NCBI GenBank assembly: GCA_027627225.1 | Contig: JAPFQT010000428.1 | Coordinates: forward strand, 1 to 64,000 | Length of the DNA stretch: 64,000 nucleotides | Direction: 5' to 3' | Source of the DNA: Congeria kusceri | Taxonomy: Eukaryota > Mollusca > Bivalvia > Myida > Dreissenidae | Notes under the pieces: generated by a model | What the model saw: only the letters and a program-made list of their open reading frames with translations | Database searches by the model: none | Told to the model about the DNA's origin: nothing | In this document: in pieces, positions 12,701 to 27,902 of the stretch | How positions within the stretch are numbered: position 1 is the stretch's first letter | Layout of the letters: each line of letters starts with the position of its first letter | Translations under genes and position numbers: made by a program

Positions 12701-15700
12701 CTAGAATTGTGTCCTCACTGCACGGACCTAGAGAGTGTATCTGGATGGCTAGAATTCTGTCCCCACGACACGGACCTAGGGAGTGTATCTGAATGGCTAG
12801 AATTGTGTCCCCACTGCACGGACCCAGAGAGTGTATCTGGATGGCTAGAATTGTGTCCCCACTGCAAGGACCTAGAGAGTGTATCTGAATGGCTAGAATT
12901 GTGTCCCCACTGCACGGACCCATGGAAGGTATCTGAATGGCTAGAATAGTGTCCCCACTGCACGGACCTAGAGAGTGTATCTGGATGGCTAGAATTGTGT
13001 CCCCACTGCACGGACCTAGGGAGTGTATCTGGATGGCTAGAATTGTGTCCCAACTTCACGGACCTAGGGAGTGTATCTGAATGGCTAAAATTGTATCCTC
13101 ACTGCACGGACCTAGGGAGTTTATCTGAATGGCTAGAATTGTGTCCCCACTGTACGGTCCCAGGGAGTGTATCTGAATGGCTAGAATTGTTCCTCACTGC
13201 ACGGACCTAGGGAGTGTATCTGATTGGCTAGAATTGTGTCCTCTCTGCACGGACCCAGGGAGTGTATCAGATGGCTAGAATTGTGTCCTCACTGCAAGGA
13301 CCTAGAGAGTGTATCTGGATGGCTAGAATTGTGTCCCCACGAGACGGACCTAGGGAGTGTATCTGAATGGCTAGAATTGTGTCCCCACTGCACGGACCCA
13401 GACATTGTATCTGGATGGATAGAATTGTGTCCCCACTGCAAGGACCTAGAGAGTGTATCTGATTGGCTAGAATTGTGTCCCCACTGCACGGACCCAGGGA
13501 AGGTATCTGAATGGCTAGAATAGTGTCCCCACTGCACGGACCTAGAGAGTCTATCTGAATGGCTAGAATAGTGTCCTCACTGCACGGACCAAGAGAGTGT
13601 ATCTGAATGGCTAGAATTGTGTCCTCACTTCACGGACCTAGGGAGTGTATCTGCATGGCTAAAATTGCATCCTCACTGCACGGACCTAGGGAGTTTATCT
13701 GAATGGCTAGAATAGTGTCCCAACTGCACGGACCTAGGGAGTGTATCTCAAAGGCTAGAATTGTGTCCTCACTGTAGGGACCTAGGGAGTGTTTCTGAAT
13801 GGCTAGAATTGTGTCCCCACTGCACGGACCTAGGGAGTGTATCTGTATGGCTAGAATTGTGTCCTCATTGCACGGACCTAGGGAGTGTATCTGAATGGCT
13901 AGAATTGTGTCCTCACTGCACGGACCTAAGGAGTGTATATGAATGGCTAGAATTGTGTCGCCACTCCACGGACCTAGGGAGTGTATCTGAAAGGCTAGAA
14001 TTGTGTCCCCACTGCACGGACCTGGAGAGTGTATCTGTATGGATAGAATAGTATCCCCACTGCACGGACCTAGGGAGTGTATCTGATTGGCTAGAATTGT
14101 GTCCCCACTGCACGGACCTAGGGAGTGTTTCTGAATGGCTAGAATTGTGTCCCCACTGCACGGACCTAGAGAATGTATCTGAATGGATAGAATTGTGTCC
14201 CCACTGCACGGACCTAGGGAGTGTATCAGAATGGCTAGAATTGTGTCCCAACTGCACGGACCAAGGGAGTGTATCTGGATGGCTAGAATTGTGTCCCCAC
14301 TGCACGGACCTAGAGAGTGTATCTGTGTGGCTAGAATTGTGTCCTCACTGCACGGACCTAGGGAGTGTATCTCAATTGCTAGAATTGTGTCCTCACTGCA
14401 CGGACCTAGGGAGTGTATCTGAATGGCGAGAATTGTGTCCCCACTGCACGGACCTAGGGAATGTATCTGATTGGCTTGAATTGTGTCCTCACTGCACGGA
14501 CCTAGGGAGTGTATCTGAACGACTAGAATTGTGTCCCCACTGCACGGACCTAGAGAGTGTATCTGATTGGCTAGAATTGTGTCACTACTTCACGGACCAA
14601 GGGTGTGTATCTGATTGGCTAGAATAGTGTCCCAACTGCACGGACCTAGAGAGTCTATCTGAATGGCTAGAATTGTGTCCTCACTGCACGGACCTATGGA
14701 GTTTATCTGAATGGCTAGAATAGTGTCCCAACTGCACGGACCTAGGGAGTGTATCTCAAAGGCTAGAATTGTGTCCTCACTGTAGGGACCTAGGGAGTGT
14801 ATCTGAATGGCTAGAATGGTGTCCCCACTGTACGGACCTAGTGATAGTATCTGAATGGCTAGAATTGTGTCCCCATTGCACGGACTTAGAGAGTGTATCT
14901 CAATGACTGGAAATGTGTTCCCACTGTACGGACATAGGGAGTGTATCTGAATGGCAAGAATTGTGTCCTCACTGCACGGACCCAGGGAGAGTTTCTGAAT
15001 GGCTAGAATTGTGTCCCAACTGCACGGACCTAGGGAGAGTGTCTGAATGGCTAGAATTGTGTCCCCACTGCACGGACCTAGGGAGTGCATCTGAATGGCT
15101 ATAATTGTGTCCCCACTGCACGGACCTAGGGAGGTATCTGAATGGATAGAATTGTGTCCCCACTGCACGGACCTAGGGAGTGTATCTGAATGGCTAGAAT
15201 TGTGTCCGCACTGCACGGACCTAGGGAGTGTATCTGAATGGCTAGAATTGTGTCCCCACTGCACGGACCTAGGGAGTGTATCAGATTGGCTAGAATTGTG
15301 TCCCCACTGCACGGACCTAGGGAGTGCATCTCAATGGCTATAATTGTGTCCCCACTGCACGGACCTAGGGAGGTATCTGAATGGATAGAATTGTGTCCCC
15401 ACTGCACGGACCTAGGGAGTGTATCTGAATGGCTAGAATTGTGTCCGCACTGCACGGACCTAGGGAGTGTATCTGAATGGCTAGAATTGTGTCCCCACTG
15501 CACGGACCTAGGGAGTGTATCAGATTGTCTAGAATTGTGTCCCAACTGCACGTACCTAGGGAGTGTATCTGAATGGCTAGAATTGTGTCCGCACTGCACG
15601 GATCTAGGGAGTGTATCTGTATGGCTAGAATAGTATCCCCACTGCACGGACCTAGGGAGTGTATCTGTATGGCTAGAATTGTGTCCCCACTGCACGGACC

Positions 15701-15727
15701 TAGGGAGTGTATCTGAATGGCTAGAAT
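5800..15727. repeat. Two tandem ~5.05-kb higher-order repeats (A and B)
   Basis: Block A (about 5800-10,700) and block B (about 10,874-15,727) align in order with an offset of 5074 bp. The offset drops to 5026-5027 bp after block B loses one unit near 12,420. Markers retained at matching places include a ctgtactgaacgg unit (6974 and 12,047), a gaattgttcctcac unit (7584 and 12,611) and two 46-bp units (about 10,105 and 10,351 versus 15,131 and 15,370). This is the dominant periodicity above the unit level. Confidence 0.85.
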
Positions 15728-17879
15728 TGAGTCTGCACTGCACGGACCTATGGACTGTATCTGAATGGCTAGAATTGTGTCCCCACTGCACGGACCTAGG
15801 GAGTGTATCAGAATGGCTAGAATTGTGTCCCAACTGCACGGACCTAGGGAGTGTATCTGTTTGGCTAGAATTGTGTCCCCACTGCACGGACATAGAGAGT
15901 GTATCTGTGTGGCTAGAATTGTGTCCTCACTGCACGGACCTAGGGAGTGTATCTGAATGGCTAGAATTGTGTCCTCACTGCACGGACCTAGGGAGTGTAT
16001 CTGAATTTCGAGAATTGTGTCCCCACTGCACGGACCATGGGAGTGTATCTGATTGGCTTGAATTGTGTCCTCACTGCACGGACCTAGGGAGTGTATCTGA
16101 ACGACTAGAATTGTGTCCCCACTGCACGGACCTAGAGAGTGTATCTGAATGGCTAGAATTGTGTCACTACTGCACGGACCTAGGGTGTGTATCTGATTGG
16201 CTAGAATAGTGTCCCAACTGCACGGACCTAGGGAGGGTATCTGAATGGCTAGAATTGTGTCCCCACTGCACGGACCTAGGGAGTGCTTCAGAATGCCTAG
16301 AAATGTGTCCCCACTGCACGGACCTAGGGAGTGTATCTGATTGGCTAGAATTGTATCCCCACTGCACGGATCTAGAGAGTGTATCTGAATGGCTAGAATT
16401 GTGTCCCCACTGCACAGACCGAGGGAGTGTATCTGAATAGCTAGAATAGTGTCCCAACTGCACGGACCTAGGGAGTGTATCTGAATGACTAGAATTGTGT
16501 CCCCACTGCACGGACCTAGTGAGTGTATCTGAATGGCTAGAGGTGTGTTCTCACTGCACGGACCTAGGTAGTGTATCTGAATGGCTAGAATTATGTCCAC
16601 ACTGCACGGACCTAGAGAGAGTATCTGGATGGCTAGAATTGTGTCCTCACTGTAAGGACCTAGAGAGTGTATCTGAATGGCTAGAATTGTGTCCTCACTG
16701 TACGGACATAGGGAGTGTATCTGAATGGCTAGAATTGTGTCCCCACTGGACGGACATAGGGAGTGTATCTGAATGGCTAGAATACTGTCCCCACTGTTCG
16801 GACCCAGGGAGTGTATCTGAATGGCTAGAATTGTGTCCTTACTGCACGGACCCAGGGTGTGTATTTGAATGGCTAGAATTGTGTGCCCACTGCACGGACC
16901 TAGAGAGTGTATCTGAATGGCTACAATAGTGTCCCCACTGCACGGACCTCGAGAGTGTTTCTGAATGGCTAGAATTGTGTCCCCACTGTACGGACATAGG
17001 GAGTGTATCTGAATGGCTAGGATAGTGTCTCCACTGCACGGACCTAGGGAGTGTATCTGGATGGCTAGAATTGTGTCCCCACTGCACGGACCTATGGAGT
17101 GTATCTGTATGGCTAGAATTGTGTCCCCACTGCACGGACCTAGGGAGTGTTTCTGAATGGCTAGAATTTTGTCCCCACTGCACGGACCTCGAGAGTGTAT
17201 CTGAATGGCTAGAATAGTGTCCCCACTGCAAGGACCTAGAGAGTTTATCTGAACGGCTAGAATTGTGTCCCCACTGCACGGACCTAGGGAGTGTATCTGA
17301 ATGGCTAGAATTGTGTCCCCACTGCACGGACCTAGGGAGTGTTTCTGAATGCCTAGAATTCTGTCCTCACTGCATGGAGATAGGGAGTGTATCTGCATGT
17401 CTAGAATAGTGTCCCCACTGCTCGGACCCAGGGAGTGTATCTGAATGGCTAGAATTATGTCCCCACTGTACGGACATAGGGAGTGTATCTGAATGGCTAG
17501 AATTGTGTCCGCACTGCACGGACCTAGGGAGTGTATCTTAATGGCAAGAATAGTGTCCCCACTGCACGGACCTAGGGAGTGTATCTGAATGGCAAGAATT
17601 GTGTCCCCACTGTACGGACATAGGGAGTGTATCTGAATGGATAGGATTGTGTCCCCACTGTACGGACATAGGGAGTGTATCTGAATGGCTAGAATTGTGT
17701 CCCCACTGTACGGACACAGGGAGTGTATCTGATTGGCTAGAATTGTGTCTCCACTGTACGGACCCAGGGAGTGTATCTGCATGGCTAGAATTGTGTCCCC
17801 ACTGAACGGACCTAGGGAGTGTATCTGAATGGCTAGAATTTGTCACCACTGTATGGACATATGGAGGGTATCTGAATGG

Positions 17880-20800
17880 CTAGAATTGTTCCTCACTGCA
17901 CGGACCTAGGGAGTGTATCTGATTGGCTAGAATTGTGTCCTCACTGCACGGACCCAGGCAGTGTATCAGATGGCTAGAATTGTGTCCTCACTGCACGGAC
18001 CTAGAGAGTGTATCTGGATGGCTAGAATTGTGTCCCCACGACACGGACCTAGGGAGTGTATCTGAATGGCTAGAATTGTGTCCCCACTGCACGGACCCAG
18101 AGAGTGTATCTGGATGGCTAGAATTGTGTCCCCACTGCAAGGACCTAGAGAGTGTATCTGAATGGCTAGAATTGTGTCCCCACTGCACGGACCCAGGGAA
18201 GGTATCTGAATGGCTAGAATAGTGTCCCCACTGCACGGACCTAGAGAGTGTATCTGGATGGCTAGAATTGTGTCCCCACTGCACGGACCTAGGGAGTGTA
18301 TCTGGATGGCTAGAATTGTGTCCCAACTTCACGGACCTAGGGAGTGTATCTGAATGGCTAAAATTGTATCCTCACTGCACGGACCTAGGGAGTTTATCTG
18401 AATGGCTAGAATTGTGTCCCCACTGTACGGACCCAGGGAGTGTATCTGAATGGCTAGAATTGTTCCTCACTGCACGGACCTAGGGAGTGTATCTGATTGG
18501 CTAGAATTGTGTCCTCTCTGCACGGACCCAGGGAGTGTATCAGATGGCTAGAATTGTGTCCCCACTGCAAGGACCTAGAGAGTGTATCTGGATGGCTAGA
18601 ATTGTGTCCCCACGAGACGGACCTAGGGAGTGTATCTGAATGGCTAGAATTGTGTCCCCACTGCACGGACCCAGACATTGTATCTGGATGGATAGAATTG
18701 TGTCCCCACTGCAAGGACCTAGAGAGTGTATCTGATTGGCTAGAATTGTGTCCCCACTGCACGGACCCAGGGAAGGTATCTGAATGGCTAGAGTAGTGTC
18801 CCCACTGCACGGACCTAGAGAGTCTATCTGAATGGCTAGAATAGTGTCCTCACTGCACGGACCAAGAGAGTGTATCTGAATGGCTAGAATTGTGTCCTCA
18901 CTTCACGGACCTAGGGAGTGTATCTGCATGGCTAAAATTGCATCCTCACTGCACGGACCAAGGGAGTTTATCTGAATGGCTAGAATAGTGTCCCAACTGC
19001 ACGGACCTAGGGAGTGTATCTCAAAGGCTAGAATTGTGTCCTCACTGTAGGGACCTAGGGAGTGTTTCTGAATGGCTAGAATTGTGCCCCACTGCACGGA
19101 CCTAGGGAGTGTATCTGTATGGCTAGAATTGTGTCCTCATTGCACGGACCTAGGGAGTGTATCTGAATGGCTAGAATTGTGTCCCCACTGCACGGACCTA
19201 AGGAGTGTATATGAATGGCTAGAATTGTGTCGCCACTCCGCGGACCTAGGGAGTGTATCTGAAAGGCTAGAATTGTGTCCCCACTGCACGGACCTGGAGA
19301 GTGTATCTGTATGGATAGAATAGTATCCCCACTGCACGGACCTAGGGAGTGTATCTGATTGGCTAGAATTGTGTCCCCACTGCACGGACCTAGGGAGTGT
19401 TTCTGAATGGCTAGAATTGTGTCCCCACTGCACGGACCTAGAGAATGTATCTGAATGGATAGAATTGTGTCCCCACTGCACGGACCTAGGGAGTGTATCA
19501 GAATGGCTAGAATTGTGTCCCAACTGCACGGACCAAGGGAGTGTATCTGGATGGCTAGAATTGTGTCCCCACTGCACGGACCTAGAGAGTGTATCTGTGT
19601 GGCTAGAATTGTGTCCTCACTGCACGGACCTAGGGAGTGTATCTCAATTGCTAGAATTGTGTCCTCACTGCACGGACCTAGGGAGTGTATCTGAATGGCG
19701 AGAATTGTGTCCCCACTGCACGGACCTAGGGAATGTATCTGATTGGCTTGAATTGTGTCCTCACTGCACGGACCTAGGGAGTGTATCTGAACGACTAGAA
19801 TTGTGTCCCCACTGCACGGACCTAGAGAGTGTATCTGATTGGCTAGAATTGTGTCACTACTTCACGGACCAAGGGTGTGTATCTGATTGGCTAGAATAGT
19901 GTCCCAACTGCACGGACCTAGAGAGTCTATCTGAATGGCTAGAATTGTGTCCTCACTGCACGGACCTATGGAGTTTATCTGAATGGCTAGAATAGTGTCC
20001 CAACTGCACGGACCTAGGGAGTGTATCTCAAAGGCTAGAATTGTGTCCTCACTGTAGGGACCTAGGGAGTGTATCTGAATGGCTAGAATGGTGTCCCCAC
20101 TGTACGGACCTAGTGATAGTATCTGAATGGCTAGAATTGTGTCCCCATTGCACGGACCTAGAGAGTGTATCTCAATGACTGGAAATGTGTTCCCACTGTA
20201 CGGACATAGGGAGTGTATCTGAATGGCAAGAATTGTGTCCTCACTGCACGGACCCAGGGAGAGTTTCTGAATGGCTAGAATTGTGTCCCAACTGCACGGA
20301 CCTAGGGAGAGTGTCTGAATGGCTAGAATTGTGTCCCCACTGCACGGACCTAGGGAGTGCATCTGAATGGCTATAATTGTGTCCCCACTGCACGGACCTA
20401 GGGAGGTATCTGATTGGATAGAATTGTGTCCCCACTACACGGACCTAGGGAGTGTATCTGAATGGCTAGAATTGTGTCCGCACTGCACGGACCTAGGGAG
20501 TGTATCTGATTGGCTAGAATTGTGTCCCCACTGCACGGACCTAGGGAGTGTATCAGATTGGCTAGAATTGTGTCCCCACTGCACGGACCTAGGGAGTGCA
20601 TCTGAATGGCTATAATTGTGTCCCCACTGCACGGACCTAGGGAGGTATCTGAATGGATAGAATTGTGTCCCCACTGCACGGACCTAGGGAGTGTATCTGA
20701 ATGGCTAGAATTGTGTCCGCACTGCACGGACCTAGGGAGTGTATCTGAATGGCTAGAATTGTGTCCCCACTGCACGGACCTAGGGAGTGTATCAGAATGG

Positions 20801-21150
20801 CTAGAATTGTGTCCCAACTGCACGGACCTAGGGAGTGTATCTGAATGGCTAGAATTGTGTCCGCACTGCACGGATCTAGGGAGTGTATCTGAATGGCTAG
20901 AATAGTATCCCCACTGCACGGACCTAGGGAGTGTATCTGTATGGCTAGAATTGTGTCCCCACTGCACGGACCTAGGGAGTGTATCTGAATGGCTAGAATT
21001 GTGTCCCCACTGCACGGACCTAGGGAGTGTATCTGGATGGCTAGAATTGTGTCCCAACTTCACGGACCTAGGGAGTGTATCTGAATGGCTAGAATAGTGT
21101 CCCAACTGCACGGACCTAGGGAGTGTATCTGATTGGCTAGAATTGTGTCC
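17880..21150. repeat. Third, partial copy (C) of the ~5-kb higher-order repeat
   Basis: The unit order here matches 7581-10,850 with a constant offset of 10,299 bp. The left boundary is an abrupt switch near 17,880, at a unit reading gaattgttcctcactgc, from the series that ends block B to one that restarts the series near 7581. A switch inside a unit without loss of register is what unequal exchange between misaligned arrays would leave. Confidence 0.8.
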
Positions 21151-24100
21151 CCACTGGACGGACCTAGGGAGGTATCTGAATGGATAGAATTGTGTCCCCA
21201 CTGCACGGACCTAGGGAGTGTATCTGATAGGCTAGAATTGTGTCCGCACTGCACGGACCTAGAGAGTGTATCTGAATGGCTAGAATTGTGTCCCCACTGC
21301 ACGGACCTAGGGAGTGTATCAGATTGGCTAGAATTGTGTCCCAACTGCACGGACCTAGGGAGTGTATCTGAATGGCTAGAATTGTGTCCGCACTGCACGG
21401 ATCTAGGGAGTGTATCTGAATGGCTAGAATAGTATCCCCACTGCACGGACCTAGGGAGTGTATCTGTATGGCTAGAATTGTGTCCCCTCTGCACGGACCT
21501 AGGGAGTGTATCTGAATGGCTAGAATTGTGTCCCCACTGCACGGACCTAGGGAGTGTATCTGGATGGCTAGAATTGTGTCCCAACTTCACGGACCTAGGG
21601 AGTGTATCTGAATGGCTAGAATAGTGTCCCAACTGCACGGACCTAGGGAGTGTATCTGATTGGCTAGAATTGTGTCCCCACTGTACGGACCCAGGGAGTG
21701 TATCTGGATGGCTAGAATTGTGTCCTGACTGCACGGACCTAGGGAGTGTTTCTGATTGGCTAGAATTGTGTCCTCACTGCACGGACCCAGGGAGTGTATC
21801 TGAATGGCTAGAATTGTGTCCTCACTGCACGGACCTAGAGAGTGTATCTGAATGGCTAGAATTGTGTCCCCACGGCACGGACCTAGGGAGTGTCTCTCAA
21901 TGACTGGAAATGTGTTCCCACAGTACGGACATAGGGAGTGTTTCTGAATGGCTAGAATTGTGTCCTCACTGCACGGACCCAGGGAGAGTTTCTGAATGGC
22001 TAGAATTGTGTCCCCACTGCACGGACCTAGGGAGTGCATCAGAATGGCTAGAATTGTGTCCCCACTGCACGGTCCTAGGGAGGTATCTGAATGGCTAGAA
22101 TTGTGTCCCCACTGCACGGACATAGGGAGTGTATCTGATTGGCCAGAATAGTGTCCTCACTGCACGGACCTAGGGAGTGTATCTGAATGGCTAGAATTGT
22201 GTCCACACTGCACGGACCTAGGGAGTGTATCTGAATGGCTAGAATTGTGTCGCCACTCCACGGACCTAGGGAGTGCATCTGAAAGGCTAGAATTGTGTCC
22301 CCACTGCACGGACCTGGAGAGTGTATCTGTATGGCTAGAATAGTATCCCCACTGCACGGACCTAGGGAGTGCATCTGAATGGCTAGAATTGTGTCCCCAC
22401 TGCACGGACCTAGGGAGTGTATCTGAATGGCTAGAATTGTGTCCCCACTGCACGGACCTAGAGAGTGTATATGGATGGCTAGAACTGTGTCACTACTGCA
22501 CGGACCTAGGGTGTGTATCTGAATGGCTAGAATAGTGTCCCAACTGCAAGGACCTAGGGAGGGCATCTGAATGGCTAGAATTGTGTCCCCACTGCACGGA
22601 CCTAGTGAGTGTATCTGTATGGATAGAATTGTGTCCCCACTGCACGGACCTAGGGAGTGTATCTGATAGGCTAGATTTGTGTCCCCACTGCACGGACCTA
22701 GAGAGTGTGGCTAGAATTGTGTCCCCATTGCACGGACCTAGAGAGTGTATCTGATTGGCTAGAATTGTGTCCCCACTGCACGTACCTATGGAGTGTATCT
22801 GAATGGATAGAATTGTGTCCTCACTGCACGGACCCAGGGAGTGTATCTGAAAGGCTAGAATTGTGTCCTCACTGCACGGACCTAGAGAGTGTATCTGGAT
22901 GGCTAGAATTGTGTCCTAACTGCACGGATCTAGGGAGTGTATCTGAATGGCTAGAATTGTGTCCCCACTGCACGGACCTAGAGAGTGTATCTGAATGGCT
23001 AGAATTGTGTCCCCACTGCACGGACCTGGAGAGTGTATCTGGATGGCTAGAATTGTGTCCCAACTTCACGGACCTAGGGAGTGTATCTGAATGGATAGAA
23101 TAGTGTCCCAACTGCACGGACCTAGGGAGTGTTTCTGATTGGCTAGAATTGTGTCCCCACTGTACTGAACGGACCTAGGGAGTGTATCTGATTGGCTAGA
23201 ATTGTGTCCTCACCGCTCGGACCCAGGGAGTTTATCTGATGGCTAGAATTGTGTCCTCACTGCACGGACCTATCGAGTGTATCTGGATGGCTTGATTTGT
23301 GTCCCCACGACACGGAACTAGGGAGTGTATCTGAATGGCTAGAATTGTGTCCCCACTGCACGGACCCAGAGAGTGTATCTGGATGGCTAGAATTGTGTCC
23401 CCACTGCAAGGACCTAGAGAGTGTATCTGAATGGCTAGAATTGTGTCCTCACTGCACGGACCTAGAGTGTATCTGGATGGCTAGAATTGTGTCCCAACTG
23501 CACGGACCTAGGGAGTGTTTCTGAATGGCTAGAATTGTGTCACCACTGCACGGACCTAGAGAGTGTATCTGCATGGCTAGAATTGTGTCCCGACTGCACG
23601 GACCTAGGGAGTGTATCTGGATGGCTAGAATTGTGTCCCAACTTCACGGACCTAGGGAGTGTATATGAATGGCTAGAATAGTGTCCCAACTCCACGGACC
23701 TAGGGAGTGTATCTGGTTGGCTAGAATTGTGTCCCCACTGCACGGACCTAGGGAGTGTATCTCAATTGCTAGAATTGTGTCCTCACTGCACGGACCTAGG
23801 GAGTGTATCTGAATGGCGAGAATTGTGTCCCCACTGCACGGACCTAGGGAATGTATCTGATTGGCTTGAATTGTGTCCTCACTGCACGGACCTAGGGAGT
23901 GTATCTGAACGACTAGAATTGTGTCCCCACTGCACGGACCTAGAGAGTGTATCTGATTGGCTAGAATTGTGTCACTACTTCACGGACCAAGGGTGTGTAT
24001 CTGATTGGCTAGAATAGTGTCCCAACTGCACGGACCTAGAGAGTCTATCTGAATGGCTAGAATTGTGTCCTCACTGCACGGACCTATGGAGTTTATCTGA

Positions 24101-27100
24101 ATGGCTAGAATAGTGTCCCAACTGCACGGACCTAGGGAGTGTATCTCAAAGGCTAGAATTGTGTCCTCACTGTAGGGACCTAGGGAGTGTATCTGAATGG
24201 CTAGAATGGTGTCCCCACTGTACGGACCTAGTGATAGTATCTGAATGGCTAGAATTGTGTCCCCATTGCACGGACCTAGAGAGTGTATCTCAATGACTGG
24301 AAATGTGTTCCCACTGTACGGACATAGGGAGTGTATCTGAATGGCAAGAATTGTGTCCTCACTGCACGGACCCAGGGAGAGTTTCTGAATGGCTAGAATT
24401 GTGTCCCAACTGCACGGACCTAGGGAGAGTGTCTGAATGGCTAGAATTGTGTCCCCACTGCACGGACCTAGGGAGTGCATCTGAATGGCTATAATTGTGT
24501 CCCCACTGCACGGACCTAGGGAGGTATCTGATTGGATAGAATTGTGTCCCCACTGCACGGACCTAGGGAGTGTATCTGAATGGCTAGAATTGTGTCCGCA
24601 CTGCACGGACCTAGGGAGTGTATCTGATTGGCTAGAATTGTGTCCCCACTGCACGGACCTAGGGAGTGTATCAGATTGGCTAGAATTGTGTCCCCACTGC
24701 ACGGACCTAGGGAGTGCATCTGAATGGCTATAATTGTGTCCCCACTGCACGGACCTAGGGAGGTATCTGAATGGATAGAATTGTGTCCCCACTGCACGGA
24801 CCTAGGGAGTGTATCTGAATGGCTAGAATTGTGTCCGCACTGCACGGACCTAGGGAGTGTATCTGAATGGCTAGAATTGTGTACCCACTGCACGGACCTA
24901 GGGAGTGTATCAGAATGGCTAGAATTGTGTCCCAACTGCACGGACCTAGGGAGTGTATCTGAATGGCTAGAATTGTGTCCGCACTGCACGGATCTAGGGA
25001 GTGTATCTGAATGGCTAGAATAGTATCCCCACTGCACGGACCTAGGGAGTGTATCTGTATGGCTAGAATTGTGTCCCCACTGCACGGACCTAGGGAGTGT
25101 ATCTGAATGGCTAGAATTGTGTCCCCACTGCACGGACCTAGGGAGTGTATCTGGATGGCTAGAATTGTGTCCCAACTTCACGGACCTAGGGAGTGTATCT
25201 GAATGGCTAGAATAGTGTCCCAACTGCACGGACCTAGGGAGTGTATCTGATTGGCTAGAATTGTGTCCCCACTGCACGGACCTAGGGAGGTATCTGAATG
25301 GATAGAATTGTGTCCCCACTGCACGGACCTAGGGAGTGTATCTGATAGGCTAGAATTGTGTCCGCACTGCACGGACCTAGAGAGTGTATCTGAATGGCTA
25401 GAATTGTGTCCCCACTGCACGGACCTAGGGAGTGTATCAGATTGGCTAGAATTGTGTCCCAACTGCACGGACCTAGGGAGTGTATCTGAATGGCTAGAAT
25501 TGTGTCCGCACTGCACGGATCTAGGGAGTGTATCTGAATGGCTAGAATAGTATCCCCACTGCACGGACCTAGGGAGTGTATCTGTATGGCTAGAATTGTG
25601 TCCCCTCTGCACGGACCTAGGGAGTGTATCTGAATGGCTAGAATTGTGTCCCCACTGCACGGACCTAGGGAGTGTATCTGGATGGCTAGAATTGTGTCCC
25701 AACTTCACGGACCTAGGGAGTGTATCTGAATGGCTAGAATAGTGTCCCAACTGCACGGACCTAGGGAGTGTATCTGATTGGCTAGAATTGTGTCCCCACT
25801 GTACGGACCCAGGGAGTGTATCTGGATGGCTAGAATTGTGTCCTGACTGCACGGACCTAGGGAGTGTTTCTGATTGGCTAGAATTGTGTCCTCACTGCAC
25901 GGACCCAGGGAGTGTATCTGAATGGCTAGAATTGTGTCCTCACTGCACGGACCTAGAGAGTGTATCTGAATGGCTAGAATTGTGTCCCCACGGCACGGAC
26001 CTAGGGAGTGTCTCTCAATGACTGGAAATGTGTTCCCACAGTACGGACATAGGGAGTGTTTCTGAATGGCTAGAATTGTGTCCTCACTGCACGGACCCAG
26101 GGAGAGTTTCTGAATGGCTAGAATTGTGTCCCCACTGCACGGACCTAGGGAGTGCATCAGAATGGCTAGAATTGTGTCCCCACTGCACGGTCCTAGGGAG
26201 GTATCTGAATGGCTAGAATTGTGTCCCCACTGCACGGACATAGGGAGTGTATCTGATTGGCCAGAATTGTGTCCTCACTGCACGGACCTAGGGAGTGTAT
26301 CTGAATGGCTAGAATTGTGTCCACACTGCACGGACCTAGGGAGTGTATCTGAATGGCTAGAATTGTGTCGCCACTCCACGGACCTAGGGAGTGCATCTGA
26401 AAGGCTAGAATTGTGTCCCCACTGCACGGACCTGGAGAGTGTATCTGTATGGCTAGAATAGTATCCCCACTGCACGGACCTAGGGAGTGCATCTGAATGG
26501 CTAGAATTGTGTCCCCACTGCACGGACCTAGGGAGTGTATCTGAATGGCTAGAATTGTGTCCCCACTGCACGGACCTAGAGAGTGTATATGGATGGCTAG
26601 AACTGTGTCACTACTGCACGGACCTAGGGTGTGTATCTGAATGGCTAGAATAGTGTCCCAACTGCAAGGACCTAGGGAGGGCATCTGAATGGCTAGAATT
26701 GTGTCCCCACTGCACGGACCTAGTGAGTGTATCTGTATGGATAGAATTGTGTCCCCACTGCACGGACCTAGGGAGTGTATCTGATAGGCTAGATTTGTGT
26801 CCCCACTGCACGGACCTAGAGAGTGTGGCTAGAATTGTGTCCCCATTGCACGGACCTAGAGAGTGTATCTGATTGGCTAGAATTGTGTCCCCACTGCACG
26901 TACCTATGGAGTGTATCTGAATGGATAGAATTGTGTCCTCACTGCACGGACCCAGGGAGTGTATCTGAAAGGCTAGAATTGTGTCCTCACTGCACGGACC
27001 TAGAGAGTGTATCTGGATGGCTAGAATTGTGTCCTAACTGCACGGATCTAGGGAGTGTATCTGAATGGCTAGAATTGTGTCCCCACTGCACGGACCTAGA

Positions 27101-27845
27101 GAGTGTATCTGAATGGCTAGAATTGTGTCCCCACTGCACGGACCTGGAGAGTGTATCTGGATGGCTAGAATTGTGTCCCAACTTCACGGACCTAGGGAGT
27201 GTATCTGAATGGCTAGAATAGTGTCCCAACTGCACGGACCTAGGGAGTGTTTCTGATTGGCTAGAATTGTGTCCCCACTGTACTGAACGGACCTAGGGAG
27301 TGTATCTGATTGGCTAGAATTGTGTCCTCACCGCTCGGACCCAGGGAGTTTATCTGATGGCTAGAATTGTGTCCTCACTGCACGGACCTATCGAGTGTAT
27401 CTGGATGGCTTGATTTGTGTCCCCACGACACGGAACTAGGGAGTGTATCTGAATGGCTAGAATTGTGTCCCCACTGCACGGACCCAGAGAGTGTATCTGG
27501 ATGGCTAGAATTGTGTCCCCACTGCAAGGACCTAGAGAGTGTATCTGAATGGCTAGAATTGTGTCCTCACTGCACGGACCTAGAGTGTATCTGGATGGCT
27601 AGAATTGTGTCCCAACTGCACGGACCTAGGGAGTGTTTCTGAATGGCTAGAATTGTGTCACCACTGCACGGACCTAGAGAGTGTATCTGCATGGCTAGAA
27701 TTGTGTCCCGACTGCACGGACCTAGGGAGTGTATCTGGATGGCTAGAATTGTGTCCCAACTTCACGGACCTAGGGAGTTTATATGAATGGCTAGAATAGT
27801 GTCCCAACTCCACGGACCTAGGGAGTGTATCTGATTGGCTAGAAT
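19610..27845. repeat. Perfect-register tandem duplication of 4,118 bp within the satellite
   Basis: About 19,610-23,727 is repeated immediately as 23,728-27,845. Every diagnostic unit I followed is displaced by exactly 4118 bp across the whole length, with only scattered substitutions, for example near 20,440 versus 24,558. The uniform offset and low divergence make this the youngest large rearrangement visible in the array. The junction near 23,720 joins a unit of the left-hand series to one that elsewhere lies about 1.8 kb further along, as expected of an unequal crossover. Confidence 0.85.
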
Positions 27846-27902
27846 TGTGTCCCCACTGTACGGACCCAGGGAGTGTATCTGAATGGCTAGAATTGTTCCT
27901 CA

